From Pachyseris speciosa (Eukaryota; Cnidaria; Anthozoa; Scleractinia; Pachyseridae), in NCBI GenBank assembly GCA_016490735.1, contig JAEMWC010000444.1, forward strand, positions 328,501-392,500: a stretch of DNA of 64,000 nucleotides, read 5' to 3'. Shown here in pieces: positions 35,501 through 46,095 of the stretch. The notes under the pieces were generated by a model. It was not told the DNA's origin. It did no database searches and saw only the letters and a program-made list of their open reading frames with translations. How positions within the stretch are numbered: the first letter of the stretch is position 1; each line of letters begins with the position of its first letter. The position numbers and the translations under genes are program-made.

Positions 35501-38500
35501 TCAAAGTTACAGATAAATACAGATACAGATACAGATAATATACCTTTTTCATAATGGCACGCGACATATTATTCTTTTATTTTTGTGATAACTAGCCTTA
35601 CTGGCCTCGTTGGCATCCTGGGGGGGGGGGGCTACTCCCTATAATGGCCTATACGAGGAGGATCCGCCCAAGGGGTACCTTTTTCATGCTTCAGGTATAT
35701 GAAAGGGTAAGGATTTCAGAGTCGAAGTATATGAAAGTGTAGGGAAATCTGTCATTTAGGTATTTAAAAGGGCCTTTCATTAAAGTATTTCAAACACACA
35801 TACCTTATGACTGTGCTGTGCCAATGGAAGGTATATGAAAGGGGTACCATTTGTCAATGGAAGGTATACGAAAGGAGTACCTTTTCTGTCAAAAATGGTA
35901 TATAAAAGGGTAAGGGGTCAAACCTCCGGGCAGAGCCTCCCCATATTAAATTTTTTTAGTACCTCTCCCGGGGTTGGCATGTGCAAAATTAAATAGAATT
36001 TTTACTTTGAAGTGAGATTAGTAGAGCTAATTAACAAGTACACACAAAAGAATAAACAAATTGTCTGCCATTATCAAAAAGGTTGGTATAAAGCAGCATA
36101 ACTGGATATAAAATCTACTGCACAAACAATGCAGTACAATAAGTGGAGAAATTAATGTCTGTGCATATAATATAGCAAGAGAAAACCAGTAACCCTATAA
36201 TAAAAATTTACTAAATTGGCAAGAGAAAAGTAAATGATGTTCTTACCGACAAACAGTAAGTCTTCCAGCACTGGAAGTTCAGTCTATGAACAAAAAACAT
36301 CAAAATTAATATCAAAACCACTGATAATGATAATATGATAATAAATTTATTTTAATTTATCAAGTATCCTAGTAGGAGAGCTTTTCCAGGAAAATGAAAA
36401 AAAAAAACAATGGATGAAACCAATAGTTGGAATGAAACCATACAGAAGTTTTAACTTCTTAAAAGAATCCCAATTGGCAGGAGGTGAGAATGGTTGACAA
36501 GATGAACTCAGGTGTAATGTTACACCAATCCAGCTAGCCACCAGAGTGGGAATTGAACCTAGGACCTTTCTATGCAACACAGAACATTCTAGAGTCAGAA
36601 AAAAATCAAAAAAATCAAGTGAAAGTATGGATGCAATGAGCCACATTTTAACAGTGTATTTCAGAAGCAGTGTTGTTGAGATAATAACCGCAGACAGTTA
36701 AGCCCCCACACTTGTAAAGTGTGTGGCACCTCCATCTCACTAATAAATAGAAGTGGCTCAGGAAAAAGGCTTGCATAGCTGGCAGTTTTGTTGGGAAGCA
36801 GGTGAGCGAGCAGCGAAGCCACGAAAAGGAAAGAAACCACCTGCCTGGATTCACTACATTTTTCGACTGCCACCTCCTAATTAACATATTTGACAACCTG
36901 TTGACAGCTTTTGACCATCCAGATGGTAACATGAAACTTATCAGTTGCACCGTCTGCCAAGACAGCTCAATGGAGTTCACTGTCTTCTTTTAATACAACA
37001 AGAAATGGCTTCCCCAGCACTGTTTCTGCAAAGCAGTAGAGGAATTATGGTGGACTATCTCTCACCAAATCTACAGGTACTGTTTCAGACGTCAGCTCCA
37101 CCACTGTGCAGTTCAGGGAGAACATTTCTGAGATTTATAATCACAGACATTCTAGTATACTGTGAAGATCATGTTCTTGCCAAAGACCGTGGGCAAAATG
37201 GTCATCACATCTAAGAACAATTTCTTGGTCATCTTGTTGAATATTAAGACTCGATGAGGCTCTAGCTAATGCTTCCTCTGCCATTTTGCTTTGCTACTCA
37301 CAAAAAAAAAAACTACACTGGAGCTCTCATTTGATTGACATGCACAGAATCTGATACAATCAAAACAGTCCATATGCTGGCATACGGACTACTCAAAAAG
37401 GCCTGAAGTCAGGCAGGTGGTTTTTCATTGCCCGTGCTCCATTCTCCCTGCGGCCTCGCCACTTGCTTCATCCTCCCCAACAAAACTGTCAGTAACCAGG
37501 CTACAAGGAAAGCAAACAAGAAATGGTTTGAAAAGGGAAGCTTGAGTCTCACCAGTTTTTGAAATTCATCCCAAGCCTTGACTTGATTATTTGACATGTA
37601 CAGTACCTAAAGCGGAGACAAGTGCAGATTAAGCATATTACACTGTCATACTCACTTACTAGTAGTGACCTAATTAGTGTCTCATTGGATAGGCATAGCA
37701 TTCAGACAGCTGACAACCTGTGATTTAAGTAACTTCACTCATTTACTAGACAATTACAACAAATTTCCCAAATCAATAGGTTTCACTGAAACTAGCCTAC
37801 GTGTAGCCGTACCCACCCCCCGAGGAAAAACGGGAGGAGGGAACGTCTACGAAAATTTGAAACCAATCGTGTTATGTGACGTCACAGTAATTTATGCAAG
37901 TTATGTAAATAAATTGCGTATGTTTACACGCTTAGACAAAAGTCAAAGGCCGCGTAATGAAAAGGATTACGAGCGATTTTTGGTCAAAAGCAAGAAAACA
38001 ATCTTTGATGTAAACATCGCTCTCGCAAAAAATTCGTTTACATAAGCGTACTATCAGCGAGCGATTTTTGGTCAAAAGCAAGAAAACAATTATCTTTGAT
38101 GTAAACATCGCTCTCGCAAATTCTTCGTTTACATAAGCGTACTATCAGCTTAAATTTGTTGGCAGACAAATTTATTAGAAATAATTACGTAGCAAGTTTG
38201 GAGAAAGTTAGCCTTGTTTTCCAGCCGAAGGAACCGCTATCAGAAAACGTAAATTTGAACAATCTGCACGTCCCTTCATTACCGTTTCGCTAATATTCAC
38301 CAGTCATGACTCGTTCGATGATATGATCTTCCGAATCTTTGGCTAGCGCGATCGTTTTCAATCCCAGATCATTCAGATGTTGGACCTGATCTTCCATGAG
38401 CGCTGTCAGAGGTGATACGATGAAAATAGTACACGGTTTCTTCCAAAGAGGCGATGCGATCACTAGCTGGCATCGCCTGAAATTTAATAGCTTTTCCATA

Positions 38501-41500
38501 GCCAGTTGGCAATGAAACACGGACAGTCTTTCCATCAAAAAACAAAGCTATGGCCTTTTGTTGCTCTTCGTGGAATTTCTGTAATCCAAAAGTCTCGCAA
38601 ACCTCATATCTAGCTGCGTTAAACTCCACTTTAGTTTGTGTGGCTTCCGACACTCCGACCGCCATATTTCAAGTTTCTTCACCAACGAGCAAGATCCGTT
38701 TCGGCCAATCAGTGTTCTCGAAAGTATTGATCAATGCAATTAACCTATGAGAAACCATTATATATTTCCATGCAAAAGAGTGACGTCACATAACACGATT
38801 CGTGTCAGGTTTTCGTAGACGTTCCCTCCTCCAGTTTTTCCTCGGGGGTGGGTACGACTACACGTAGGCTACACTGAAACTACTGTAATTAAACCATAGC
38901 AACACAGTGAATTAATCCCACACTTTAAATTTCAATATTAATAACTAGAGATTGGTTACAAAGGTCTTCAAAATTGTAATTTTGACCCCAGTGATACATG
39001 TACAATTCTACCCAGTTCAATCAACATACAAGTCCTGCATTCTCATCAATGCCACCTCTAAATTTAGCGTGCAACCCTTTCAGCAATTACTGGCTATTCA
39101 CCATGACCTTTGCCCAATTTTCAGTTAATCTTTTGAAGATTTTTCTGGCACTTTGCGCAAAGTCATTGTGCAGACCAGACTTTCCCTGTGAGCTTTACAG
39201 CTACGTGGCAAGGTAATCAGTGATGAAAAAATATTGATCAGGGCAGCCATCGATGGCCAGGGGAGGGGATGTTGCTGGGGTAATTTTGTTAGTTTAAGCC
39301 CAGCTTCTATGACAGGTATAAATGACTGTTCCACAGTTACTGGGATTCCTGGCTATAGTGGAACCCCAACAACAGGCCAATAAGCATATGGCCGTATTAA
39401 TGGGGTGGCTGTATCAAGAAAGTATGGTGTAATTTCATTATTGGTCTGGTAATTTCATGACTGGTTTAGAACATAACTAAAATTTTACCAACAGGAACAA
39501 ACCACTAAACATACAGTTGTGCTATCCTTTTAAAAGCAAAGTCACTAAACTAATAATAATAATTATTAATTAGGAACTTTATTTCTACATGTACATGTGC
39601 ATGTATTTCTCTAGAGATTTGCCACTTGCCTGAGGGGACATTTGGTTTGAGTGGCTATATCAACAAGGCAAATTTGTAAGTATAAAGAAATACACATGTT
39701 GGGATTTCACAAAAAAAAAAAATAGCTGTAATAACAAGGTGGCCTCATGGCAGGCTTCCATCATACCTTTTACAATGTCCCTGCCTACTTCAAAAATTAG
39801 TTAAAGCCCTGATTAATGCTCTGCTTTTGAATTTAACCTGGGTTTTTATTAAAAGTACCGGTACCTTGAGTTTTTTGAGTACGCCAATTCCTTTAAGCTT
39901 TTCAACGTTGTTGTAGGATATCCAGAGTTCTTCGAGTGTGTCAGCCACAGCTTCCTAAGGATACAATGTAGAAGGAATGCAAACTACATGAGGCTAGCCT
40001 ATATTTTTTATTGCCTTTCTTTGAGCACTGTTGGTTATAATAACAGCCCTGTCAAAATGTGCCGGCAGCCAACAAATTTGCCGCCTACAGTCAGTTAGTT
40101 GCCCCTTACTTCACACTGGACTAATCACTTGGTGTTCTCGAGCAGGCAAAGGTCAGTCTGGCAGTTGCTGCCTACTCCAGCTATGCTGCCCACTACTACA
40201 AAACATTTTGACAGGGTTGAATAAACAAGTAAATATTTAATTTGGGAAATGGTTACATGTATATCACACAGCCAGCGTAGTGGATAATTGCAAGTCACCT
40301 ATCACCTGATGAGGGACCAACCAGAACTGTACAAACGTTTGCTCAGTCCTCGCCTTTATTACACAAAAGTAAGGTGTTTTCAAATTACACTCGTGCAAAT
40401 TTAAAACAAAATTGTCAGAGCCACCTTAATATTTTGAAACTCAAATCCGTTCCTACAAATTTTTAACTTTGCAAAATGTTGGATCTTGACACGCTTGTTA
40501 CTTTTCAACAATAAAAAATGGGGGTCACCAAGCTCGTTTTTGAGATCTTGTCACTTAAAGCTAAAATTAGGGGTGCTTCTAACAAGTTATAGTGTTGCTA
40601 TGGTAACCTTTCATGCCAGAAAAAATTTTCATAACTTGTTCACCAATGATTTAAAGCATTTGTGTGTTACCACTATAAAGGTGACAACTAAAAAGATCGG
40701 TAGTGATCCATCAAAGTAGAAGAGCTGGAAAGTGCAAGAAACCAGGGTAAACCACCCAGTGAGAGCTGTTTGTTACTCCCTGTTCCTTTACATATTTGAA
40801 TTTGAAGAGGCATTACATGTATTCAGCCAGCTTGTGTACATGTACTTACCAAACCATTGAGGTTTTTAATGTTGTTTCTTCCCAGTGACAAGATTTTAAT
40901 GTTCTCTGGAAAAATAAATGTAAGACTAGTATTATAAAATGACTATTTTATACTGGTGACTGACTAATTATACAACCTTTCAGCTGTATGGAATGTAAAT
41001 GATTACTCAGTGATTGCCTTCTGCCTTTCCCCTACAGGGATTTTTTAAACCTGTTGAAGAATTTTTAAGCAAATTGATCTCTAACTATTTACCTATTTAA
41101 ATATTTTTGGTCACTCTTAAAAGGGTAACTTTAAATTCTGGCTTTGTTAGCCTACAGTGTAGCTGTATATCAGACACCCAACAAAAGCTATGCAAATTTT
41201 TAAATAAAATATTGCAGTATCATTTTGTTAAGATGCTGTCACATAACAAAACAAAGGAAAAGGATCTGAGAATTAGGATTCTATATATAATATTATGCAA
41301 AACTTGCAAAACATTCCTTTTCTACACTCTGCAACCAACTATCACACATGCAAACTTATCCCAATTTACATCTCATTTTTATGGGTTTCCAGCATCCTGT
41401 TACCCTACATGTACTCTACCTTCCCCCCTTAATAACTAACTAATAATCATCATCACCATCATCATCTGTTTACATTCTGAGTGAACTCATCCTGGGAAGA

Positions 41501-43585
41501 GTTTCATCCAGGCATAAGTTTCATCCAAGGATGAGTTTCATTTCAGTGACTGGTTTAATTGATCTCTTGGTGTTTAAACGATCCTGGAGTGAAATTTGTT
41601 CATCCCGGGATAATTACAGTGATGATTTCATCTTGGTCTTCAACACTGGGATGGAATTTCATCTTAATCAAAGTGACAATCAATTTCATTCAAAAATTAT
41701 GTCTGGGAAGCAAGTCATCCCGGCATAAAGTTATCCTCGATTTCATGTAAACATTGCCTAATACAAGCAGTATATCACATACATTATGGTACGCCATGCA
41801 AAAAAACAACTTCTAAATACAATGACACAATTTTTGAGGACTTACTCAAGCCATTTAGGTTGGCTATTTTCTCGATGCAGTTTGTGGACAAAGACAGCTT
41901 CCTACAAAACAAAACAAAAATTGTCAAAATTACGTTAGAAAATACAAGTAAATGATTGTACAAATGGGGACACAGAAAGTCAAGAGAACAAATTAATAGA
42001 CTGATGTTTTCATATCACAATAGGTAACTGAAATAACTTAAAGTATTGTAGTCTGCTTTGCGTGGATCATGAACCTCTTCCCAAGTCTGGAAAGGATATC
42101 ATAATTCAAGGCTTTCAGGGAAATGGGAATCGGTGTCAACATGCATTTAGAGGGGGCTACCAAAATGAATTAACTTTTAAAGACCTTCCAATGCACTTAA
42201 CCATATGACCTGGCAATAACCAGGGGTGTCAATAAACTTTGAAATAGCCTTTTCACCTAACTAAAGTAGGCGGTTGCCTGATGAAGTTTTTTTAATAGTT
42301 TGAGTGAAAATGTGGACAAAGTAGGTGGCGGTAAGAGGTAAATTCTGACAAAGTAGGCAGCGATGTTCGCCGGTTGCCAGCTTCTAATAAAAACCCCTGC
42401 AATAACTATTTGCAAAATGCAGTTCAGAATTTTGTCAATCACCTAAACCCTACTACAGTTCTTGGCACTTTTTGATGCATTGGGATTCTCAGCAACTGCC
42501 TACATGTACAATGTAATTATCCCTCTCCACTTACTCGCAGTTTGTTAGAGTGGACAAGGAGGCATCCATCTTTTCTATTGGTGGGTACTGTGCATACAGC
42601 TTGATTTCTTTGGCTTCTGAAGCCTTGCACTCAGTTTTCTTTTCCTGTGTCACAAATTACATACAGCCAAACCTCATAATCAAACAATATAAAAATAACT
42701 AAAAAATATGACAGTTAAAATTACTTTGATGACAAGTTCACAACTGAATATTACACATTATTCCAAAATGGCAGGCAATTTATTATAATTCTTTTACTTG
42801 CATGTAAATTAGACATCATTGCCTCATCAACATGTACAGCTGTACAAGATATAAAAGAATTTTGAAGTGGAAATGAGGCAAAAAAGGCTCATTAACATGC
42901 AAACAATAGAATAATAAATTGGCCACCATTTTGGAATAACATAATTATGTACATGTATGCCTTCCGGCAAAAAGGGAGTATATTACTGTTTTTTACTTTA
43001 CAATGCAAAATCTCTCAAAAACTCACTATACTTTGGCATACAGTCTGGGATAGCAACAGAAATGAAGGTCTGCACTTATTTTGTGATTTGAAGGCTTGAA
43101 TTTGCTTCAATTTAATGCAGCACTACAATATATGCAACTTGACATGCAATAACACATGCAAATTATTTTCAACGGAGTTGCAAGATAAGTGGCACAACTA
43201 GCACACAAGGGGCATAGAAATACATGTAATTTATAAGCTAATGTTGCAATAATTATAACAATTATAAACATAATCAAAACAGAAGGGACACAAAACACGA
43301 AAAATCCAGACAACTGATATGACTGTACAGTACAACAATTAAAAACTGCTTTGACAGAATGAGTGAAGAAGCTGAAACTCAAAAATTCATACCACAACAA
43401 TGATTGAGCTTTTAATATGTAAGCTAAAGTAAAGTAAGGACTTCAATTATACAGGTACCGGCTGTTTCACTCACCAACATCGCTAAAGCGTCCTTGATAG
43501 TTGTTCCCTTAGACTACGGAAAAGGTTGACGTTAGCTCTGAAATTTCCAAACAGCAAACTTTTAGAATTCAAGGATACTTACCAT
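31345..43585 (-). CDS. DNAL1: Axonemal dynein light chain 1, complete gene
   Basis: Ten minus-strand coding exons with consistent phases: 43583-43585 (ATG only), 43475-43507, 42535-42644, 41846-41901, 40850-40905, 39865-39954, 37553-37606, 36248-36284, 33491-33577 and 31345-31391. The sum is 573 nt, or 190 residues, the same length as vertebrate DNAL1. Landmarks in order: [125 protein letters not shown]; then an acidic EEEEEEEG tail. It is a leucine-rich-repeat protein that in other animals binds the outer-arm dynein heavy chain in motile cilia. Exon 1 encodes just the start codon. One intron holds a RecQ-carrying transposon in the same orientation. Confidence 0.95.
31820..32046. mobile_element. 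MITE with 9-bp target duplication, TAGCCTGCGTA family
   Basis: Left TAGCCTGCGTAGAAAGCG and right inverted CGCTTGTTACGCAGGCTA; the arm runs on through GTTTCC(A/G)TGTGGTTTGAGCGC. Perfect 9-bp duplication TGAAACCTA at 31811-31819 and 32047-32055. Lies in the last DNAL1 intron. Confidence 0.9.
32137..32468. mobile_element. MITE, GTGAACTC / GCGGACACC type
   Basis: Starts CAGTGAACTCTCTCAATGCG and ends with the inverted match CCTTGGAGCGAGTTCACTTG. Repeated GGCGGACACC units inside. Resembles pogo/Tigger-type MITEs; the flanking TA is not clean on the right. Confidence 0.65.
32513..32630. mobile_element. Foldback element
   Basis: GGTCAAGATGGCGGGATATT on the left and its near-complement on the right. 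A second inner pair, CGCGTGTTTATGGACC / GGTCCATAAACACGC, meets at a short loop. Confidence 0.75.
32999..33218. mobile_element. MITE, CTCGTACCCAGAGTCC family
   Basis: Inverted ends CTCGTACCCAGAGTCCTC and GAGGACTCTGGGTACGGG, with a 10-bp direct repeat GGGACATTTT outside (32989-32998, 33219-33228). Confidence 0.75.
34187..34900. mobile_element. MITE, AAGGGGCTATGTCAC family
   Basis: AAGGGGCTATGTCAC on the left, GTGACATAGCCCCTT on the right. A further inner inverted pair around CATACTC(A/G)TTACCAGACCTC at about 34360 and 34536-34562. No clear target duplication. Confidence 0.75.
34901..35618. other. DNAL1 intron, nothing recognised
   Basis: AT-rich. Only a short ACAGAT repeat at about 35510-35538. 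Confidence 0.4.
35619..35975. mobile_element. GGGGGTACTCC-family repeat, copy 2
   Basis: Reverse-orientation copy of 16577-16974: CTCCCTATAATGGCCTATAC, GGTATATGAAAGGGTA units and TTTAAAAGGGCCTTTCATTA occur in mirrored order. It lies in the DNAL1 intron between exons 8 and 9. Confidence 0.8.
36330..36600 (-). mobile_element. SINE-like fragment with B-box
   Basis: Minus strand shows GGTCCTAGGTTCAATTCCCA, a B-box-like block, followed by a non-coding body ending near an AT-rich tail. The A box is not convincing, so the tRNA head is probably degenerate. Confidence 0.4.
36640..37295 (-). pseudogene. Unrecognised decayed coding sequence in a DNAL1 intron
   Basis: From an ATG at about 37283 the minus strand reads [40 protein letters not shown], then a stop. 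Two further stops interrupt segments such as [19 protein letters not shown] and [16 protein letters not shown]. The protein-like texture persists for about 150 codons. Inverted arms lie at 36777-36848 and 37406-37489, so it may be cargo of a transposon. Family unknown. Confidence 0.4.
36777..37490. repeat. Inverted repeat pair, about 75-bp arms
   Basis: GGCAGTTTTGTTGGG on the left and CCCAACAAAACTGTC on the right, with AAACCACCTGCCTG facing CAGGCAGGTGGTTT, enclosing about 560 bp of the decayed coding sequence. Confidence 0.65.
37793..38871 (-). mobile_element. Inverted-repeat transposon carrying a RecQ fragment
   Basis: About 60-bp near-perfect inverted termini: TAGCCTACGTGTAG at the left and CTACACGTAGGCTA at the right. 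The arms continue through GTACCCACCCCC and AGGGAACGTCTACG. Perfect 9-bp duplication CACTGAAAC at 37784-37792 and 38872-38880. The length is 1079 bp. Inside, a roughly 88-bp segment starting CGAGCGATTTTTGG is tandemly doubled (37969-38149), and the only coding content is a RecQ-type fragment on the minus strand. It is located between DNAL1 exons 6 and 7. Confidence 0.9.
38290..38665 (-). pseudogene. RecQ-type helicase N-terminal fragment
   Basis: The minus-strand frame from 38665 reads [35 protein letters not shown] and [17 protein letters not shown]. This is motif 0 and a Walker A in which GKS has become GKA. The frame then shifts near 38450. The other frame continues [20 protein letters not shown] (motif Ia) and IALAKDSED to a stop at 38290. 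The DEAH box and later motifs are missing. It differs strongly from the 19.6-kb fragment, so these are two separate acquisitions or two old lineages, yet both end shortly after motif Ia. Confidence 0.85.
38881..39864. other. DNAL1 intron, nothing recognised
   Basis: No exon or defined repeat supported; 39125-39334 (minus) is open but unremarkable. Confidence 0.4.
40047..40216. mobile_element. 170-bp MITE
   Basis: CCCTGTCAAAATGT at the left, ACATTTTGACAGGG at the right, in the DNAL1 intron between exons 5 and 6. Confidence 0.7.
41467..41753. mobile_element. Possible MITE, TGTTTACAT ends
   Basis: TGTTTACAT / ATGTAAACA ends and repeated GTTTCATCC and CATCCCGG phrases inside. Short termini, so tentative. 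Confidence 0.4.
42758..42939. mobile_element. TTATTCCAAAATGGC MITE, copy 1
   Basis: Left TTATTCCAAAATGGCAGGCA and right inverted TTGGCCACCATTTTGGAATA; same family at 49806-50011. Confidence 0.8.
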
Positions 43586-43688
43586 ATCGGCCAAAACAAG
43601 TGAAACCCTTCACAAGACTTCGCCGTGACTTCGCCACAACTGAAACTTTCAAAATGGCGATCACCATGGAAATGCACCGCAAAGATCT
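43586..43688. promoter_or_regulatory. Bidirectional promoter, DNAL1 / F-box gene
   Basis: 103 bp separate the divergent start codons (149 bp if the F-box gene starts at 43738). The interval holds AAAATGGCG (YY1-like) at 43651-43659 and ATCACCATGGAAAT at 43660-43673. The latter resembles half of the RFX X-box palindrome, which controls many cilium genes. No TATA box seen. Shared regulation is inferred from spacing. Confidence 0.6.
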
Positions 43689-44891
43689 ATGGGAAATAAA
43701 AATGTATTCCGCGTTTTCATTGGACAAGAAGTAAAACATGGCGGACGAGGACCCTTCTGCAAAGAGTGTGAAAAAATGGTCAAAAGAGCAAAATTTGCTA
43801 CACCAAAATTGTGGGTACGAAGGAATGGAAGACTCTGCCGTAATTGTTCCATTGACGATTCAACAAAAAGTCAGAATATCATAAGTAATTGCTGCAAGAA
43901 ACCTCGAAGTTCTATCCTTGACTTACCAGACGAGTGTTTGGTTATTTTGTTCCAAAGCCTCACAGCTTACGACCTTTGCAGCGTTTCCAGGGTGTGTAAA
44001 AGATTTTATCACGTATCCTACAATCCGACATTATGGGGCTCTGTCGACCTTTCTTTCGACGATTTCTCGAGCCCGTACAGGGTTGAAAAGATTTCTTTCA
44101 TTGACCTGGATAATTTCGATTGGACAGAAGTGATAACGAACGCCAAAAGGAGAATGTCATTGGCAACATTTCTTTCTGCAAGAAAGGCTGCATTGACTGA
44201 GATTCGGGCACGTGGAGACCTCAGCATATGTCGCGAAGCTGACATGTTCATTTATCTTCTTAATAACTGCAATGTGAAAAATTTAAAGAAGATTGATTTC
44301 TCGCTTCCCGAAGGTTATGGGGGCCAAGGCTTGCATCGTGTTTTGAGGTGCTTAGTGAACAATTGTAGGAACAGTTTAAAGATTCTGCGATGTGATGTGG
44401 ATGTTTCTTACACAACAGCAAAGCTCATAGGAAGCCTGCACAGTCTTGAGAGTTTGAATGTACACTTTCCTTCCCAAGTAATCCTGCCACCTGAAGTACT
44501 GGATGTCATCTTGTCATCGCTCCCCAATCTAAAGCACTTTAAGATCTCACTTCGTCAGCAAGTTCACGATGATTTATTTCCTGGCTATATACTACAGTCT
44601 GACACATTAGAAACCCTTGACTTTGGTCATACCAAAACATTTTCAATTACGGAAATGATGCTGCCTAGACTTCACACGATAAATGCCGAGTACCTTTACA
44701 TGGGTTCTCCCATGGGAAGGGAGTTGTGCCTGTTTGATATCACTGAGAGAGGTTGCCCACTTATTAAAAGTATAAATGGTTACACTTCACCCCTACCTGG
44801 CTTGCAGAACTTTCAACTCAGTGATATTGAAAAAAGACAGTTGAATTACTGTAAATGTGTTGCACATTCTTCATACAGAGGTTTTTATTAG
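43689..44891 (+). CDS. F-box protein with leucine-rich-like C-terminal half
   Basis: An uninterrupted frame of 400 residues, apparently a single coding exon. Residues 74-117 are an F-box: SSILDLPDECLVILFQSL, DLCSVSRVCKRFYHVS and NPTLW. It would bind Skp1 and make this the substrate adaptor of an SCF ubiquitin ligase. Residues 150-340 carry leucine-spaced segments (LRCLVNNCRNSLKILRCDVD, LHSLESLNVHF, LPNLKHFKISL, TLETLDFG), suggesting an FBXL-type fold. The N-terminus has two CxxC pairs (C24/C27, C50/C53), but that part is less certain. Another ATG at 43738, in strong Kozak context (AAACATGG), opens a different frame for 48 codons, so the true start and reading of the first about 65 residues need transcript evidence. 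Confidence 0.8.
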   Translation: MGNKNVFRVFIGQEVKHGGRGPFCKECEKMVKRAKFATPKLWVRRNGRLCRNCSIDDSTKSQNIISNCCKKPRSSILDLPDECLVILFQSLTAYDLCSVSRVCKRFYHVSYNPTLWGSVDLSFDDFSSPYRVEKISFIDLDNFDWTEVITNAKRRMSLATFLSARKAALTEIRARGDLSICREADMFIYLLNNCNVKNLKKIDFSLPEGYGGQGLHRVLRCLVNNCRNSLKILRCDVDVSYTTAKLIGSLHSLESLNVHFPSQVILPPEVLDVILSSLPNLKHFKISLRQQVHDDLFPGYILQSDTLETLDFGHTKTFSITEMMLPRLHTINAEYLYMGSPMGRELCLFDITERGCPLIKSINGYTSPLPGLQNFQLSDIEKRQLNYCKCVAHSSYRGFY

Positions 44892-45105
44892 TATAAAATT
44901 CCTAGGGAAGTGCAGTAGTAAATTTAGGAAGTTACCAGCACTCTCTAACCCCCCCCCCCCCCCCCCCCTTCCCCTCCCCTTTTACCAAATGGAATGGGTC
45001 TTTCCCCAATTGTTCATTGACTGGTTTCCTTATCATGTACTGTATACGTGAGTTTGGCCGATTTGACCAAATCCTCCAGTCTGGTCTCATCACTATTACT
45101 ATATA
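44892..45105. other. 3' flank with a C homopolymer
   Basis: C run at about 44950-44971 just after the F-box gene. No gene. Confidence 0.6.
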
Positions 45106-45246
45106 CAGTCAAACCTCGATTATCCAGATTTCCCGATTATCTGGACTTGCTTAGCTGGTCCCAGTTTTTCATGAATATTAATTAGCCATATTTAAGATCT
45201 GCAGCAAAACTTTTTTCATTCAAATTAAGTAATGAAACTCTGATTC

Positions 45247-45747
45247 AGGGCCTCTTCATATGAGCCCGGTTCCCGAGATCTCGCCTTACCACTAAATGCT
45301 TTGTAAAAATTTCTACGTGTTCATATGAGAGGGTGGGCTGGCCTGGTTGCCAAGATCTCGGTTTTTTCCAATCGAGATCTCGGTAACCGGGCTGGAATTT
45401 TTTCCATATGAACACTCCAGCCCGGTTACTGGGATGAAAATGATGCAATGCATTTTCGTCAGTAGAACAGACAGTATTATTTTCATTTTGACTTCTTTTT
45501 TCTTCTATTTATAGCTTGGAATAATTTCTTTTGATAGTAAAAGTAAAGATAAAGGATTTTGAGGTTTCTAAAACCGATAAAAGTGAAATATTCTCACCAG
45601 ACGTGTTCGTTAAATTTCATGCGTGAATGGTTGTGTCACCACTTTTCATCACGGTAACCAGGCTGTAATTTCCCATGTGAACAGATGATAAAATTCATCC
45701 CGCTAACCGAGCCAGCCCAGTCAACCAGGCTCATGTGAAGAGGCCCT
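45247..45747. mobile_element. Nested MITE, AGGGCCTCTTCATATG family
   Basis: AGGGCCTCTTCATATGAGCC and inverted GGCTCATGTGAAGAGGCCCT. Internal GAGATCTCGGTAACCGGGC-type repeats. It interrupts the pogo-like element. Confidence 0.9.
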
Positions 45748-45962
45748 CAAACTGAATGTTTCACTTCAAAACACAGATCTATACACAATTTGAGCTCATG
45801 CGCCATACTAATGCAATACATTTCACTGAGCTCTGATTTGTTCAGATGTTCTTTGTTGCTAAGTATAATTTCATGTTTCCATTTGTTCAGTCATTCAGTT
45901 TTATTTTTGGCTCATTAACATTCATATTTTTTATTATCCGGACTCTTGATTATCTGTCCCCA

Positions 45963-46095
45963 GTTGTTCAAAGGATGGATAATGCTATCCACTGGATAAA
46001 CCATTATCCAGTGGATAACTAAGTTGCTTTTGATTGTGCTTATTTGCTGGATAGTGATGTATCTGGGGGATAGCACTATCCACCTTTTGAACAAC
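45963..46095. mobile_element. Nested 133-bp MITE
   Basis: GTTGTTCAAAGGATGGATA and inverted TATCCACCTTTTGAACAAC; internal CACTGGATAAACC / TTATCCAGTGGATAA palindromes. Confidence 0.85.

Noticed and set aside
43107..43400. 97-codon minus-strand ORF with hydrophobic segments
   Set aside because: It lies in a DNAL1 intron between exons 2 and 3, with no conserved motif and AT-rich composition.
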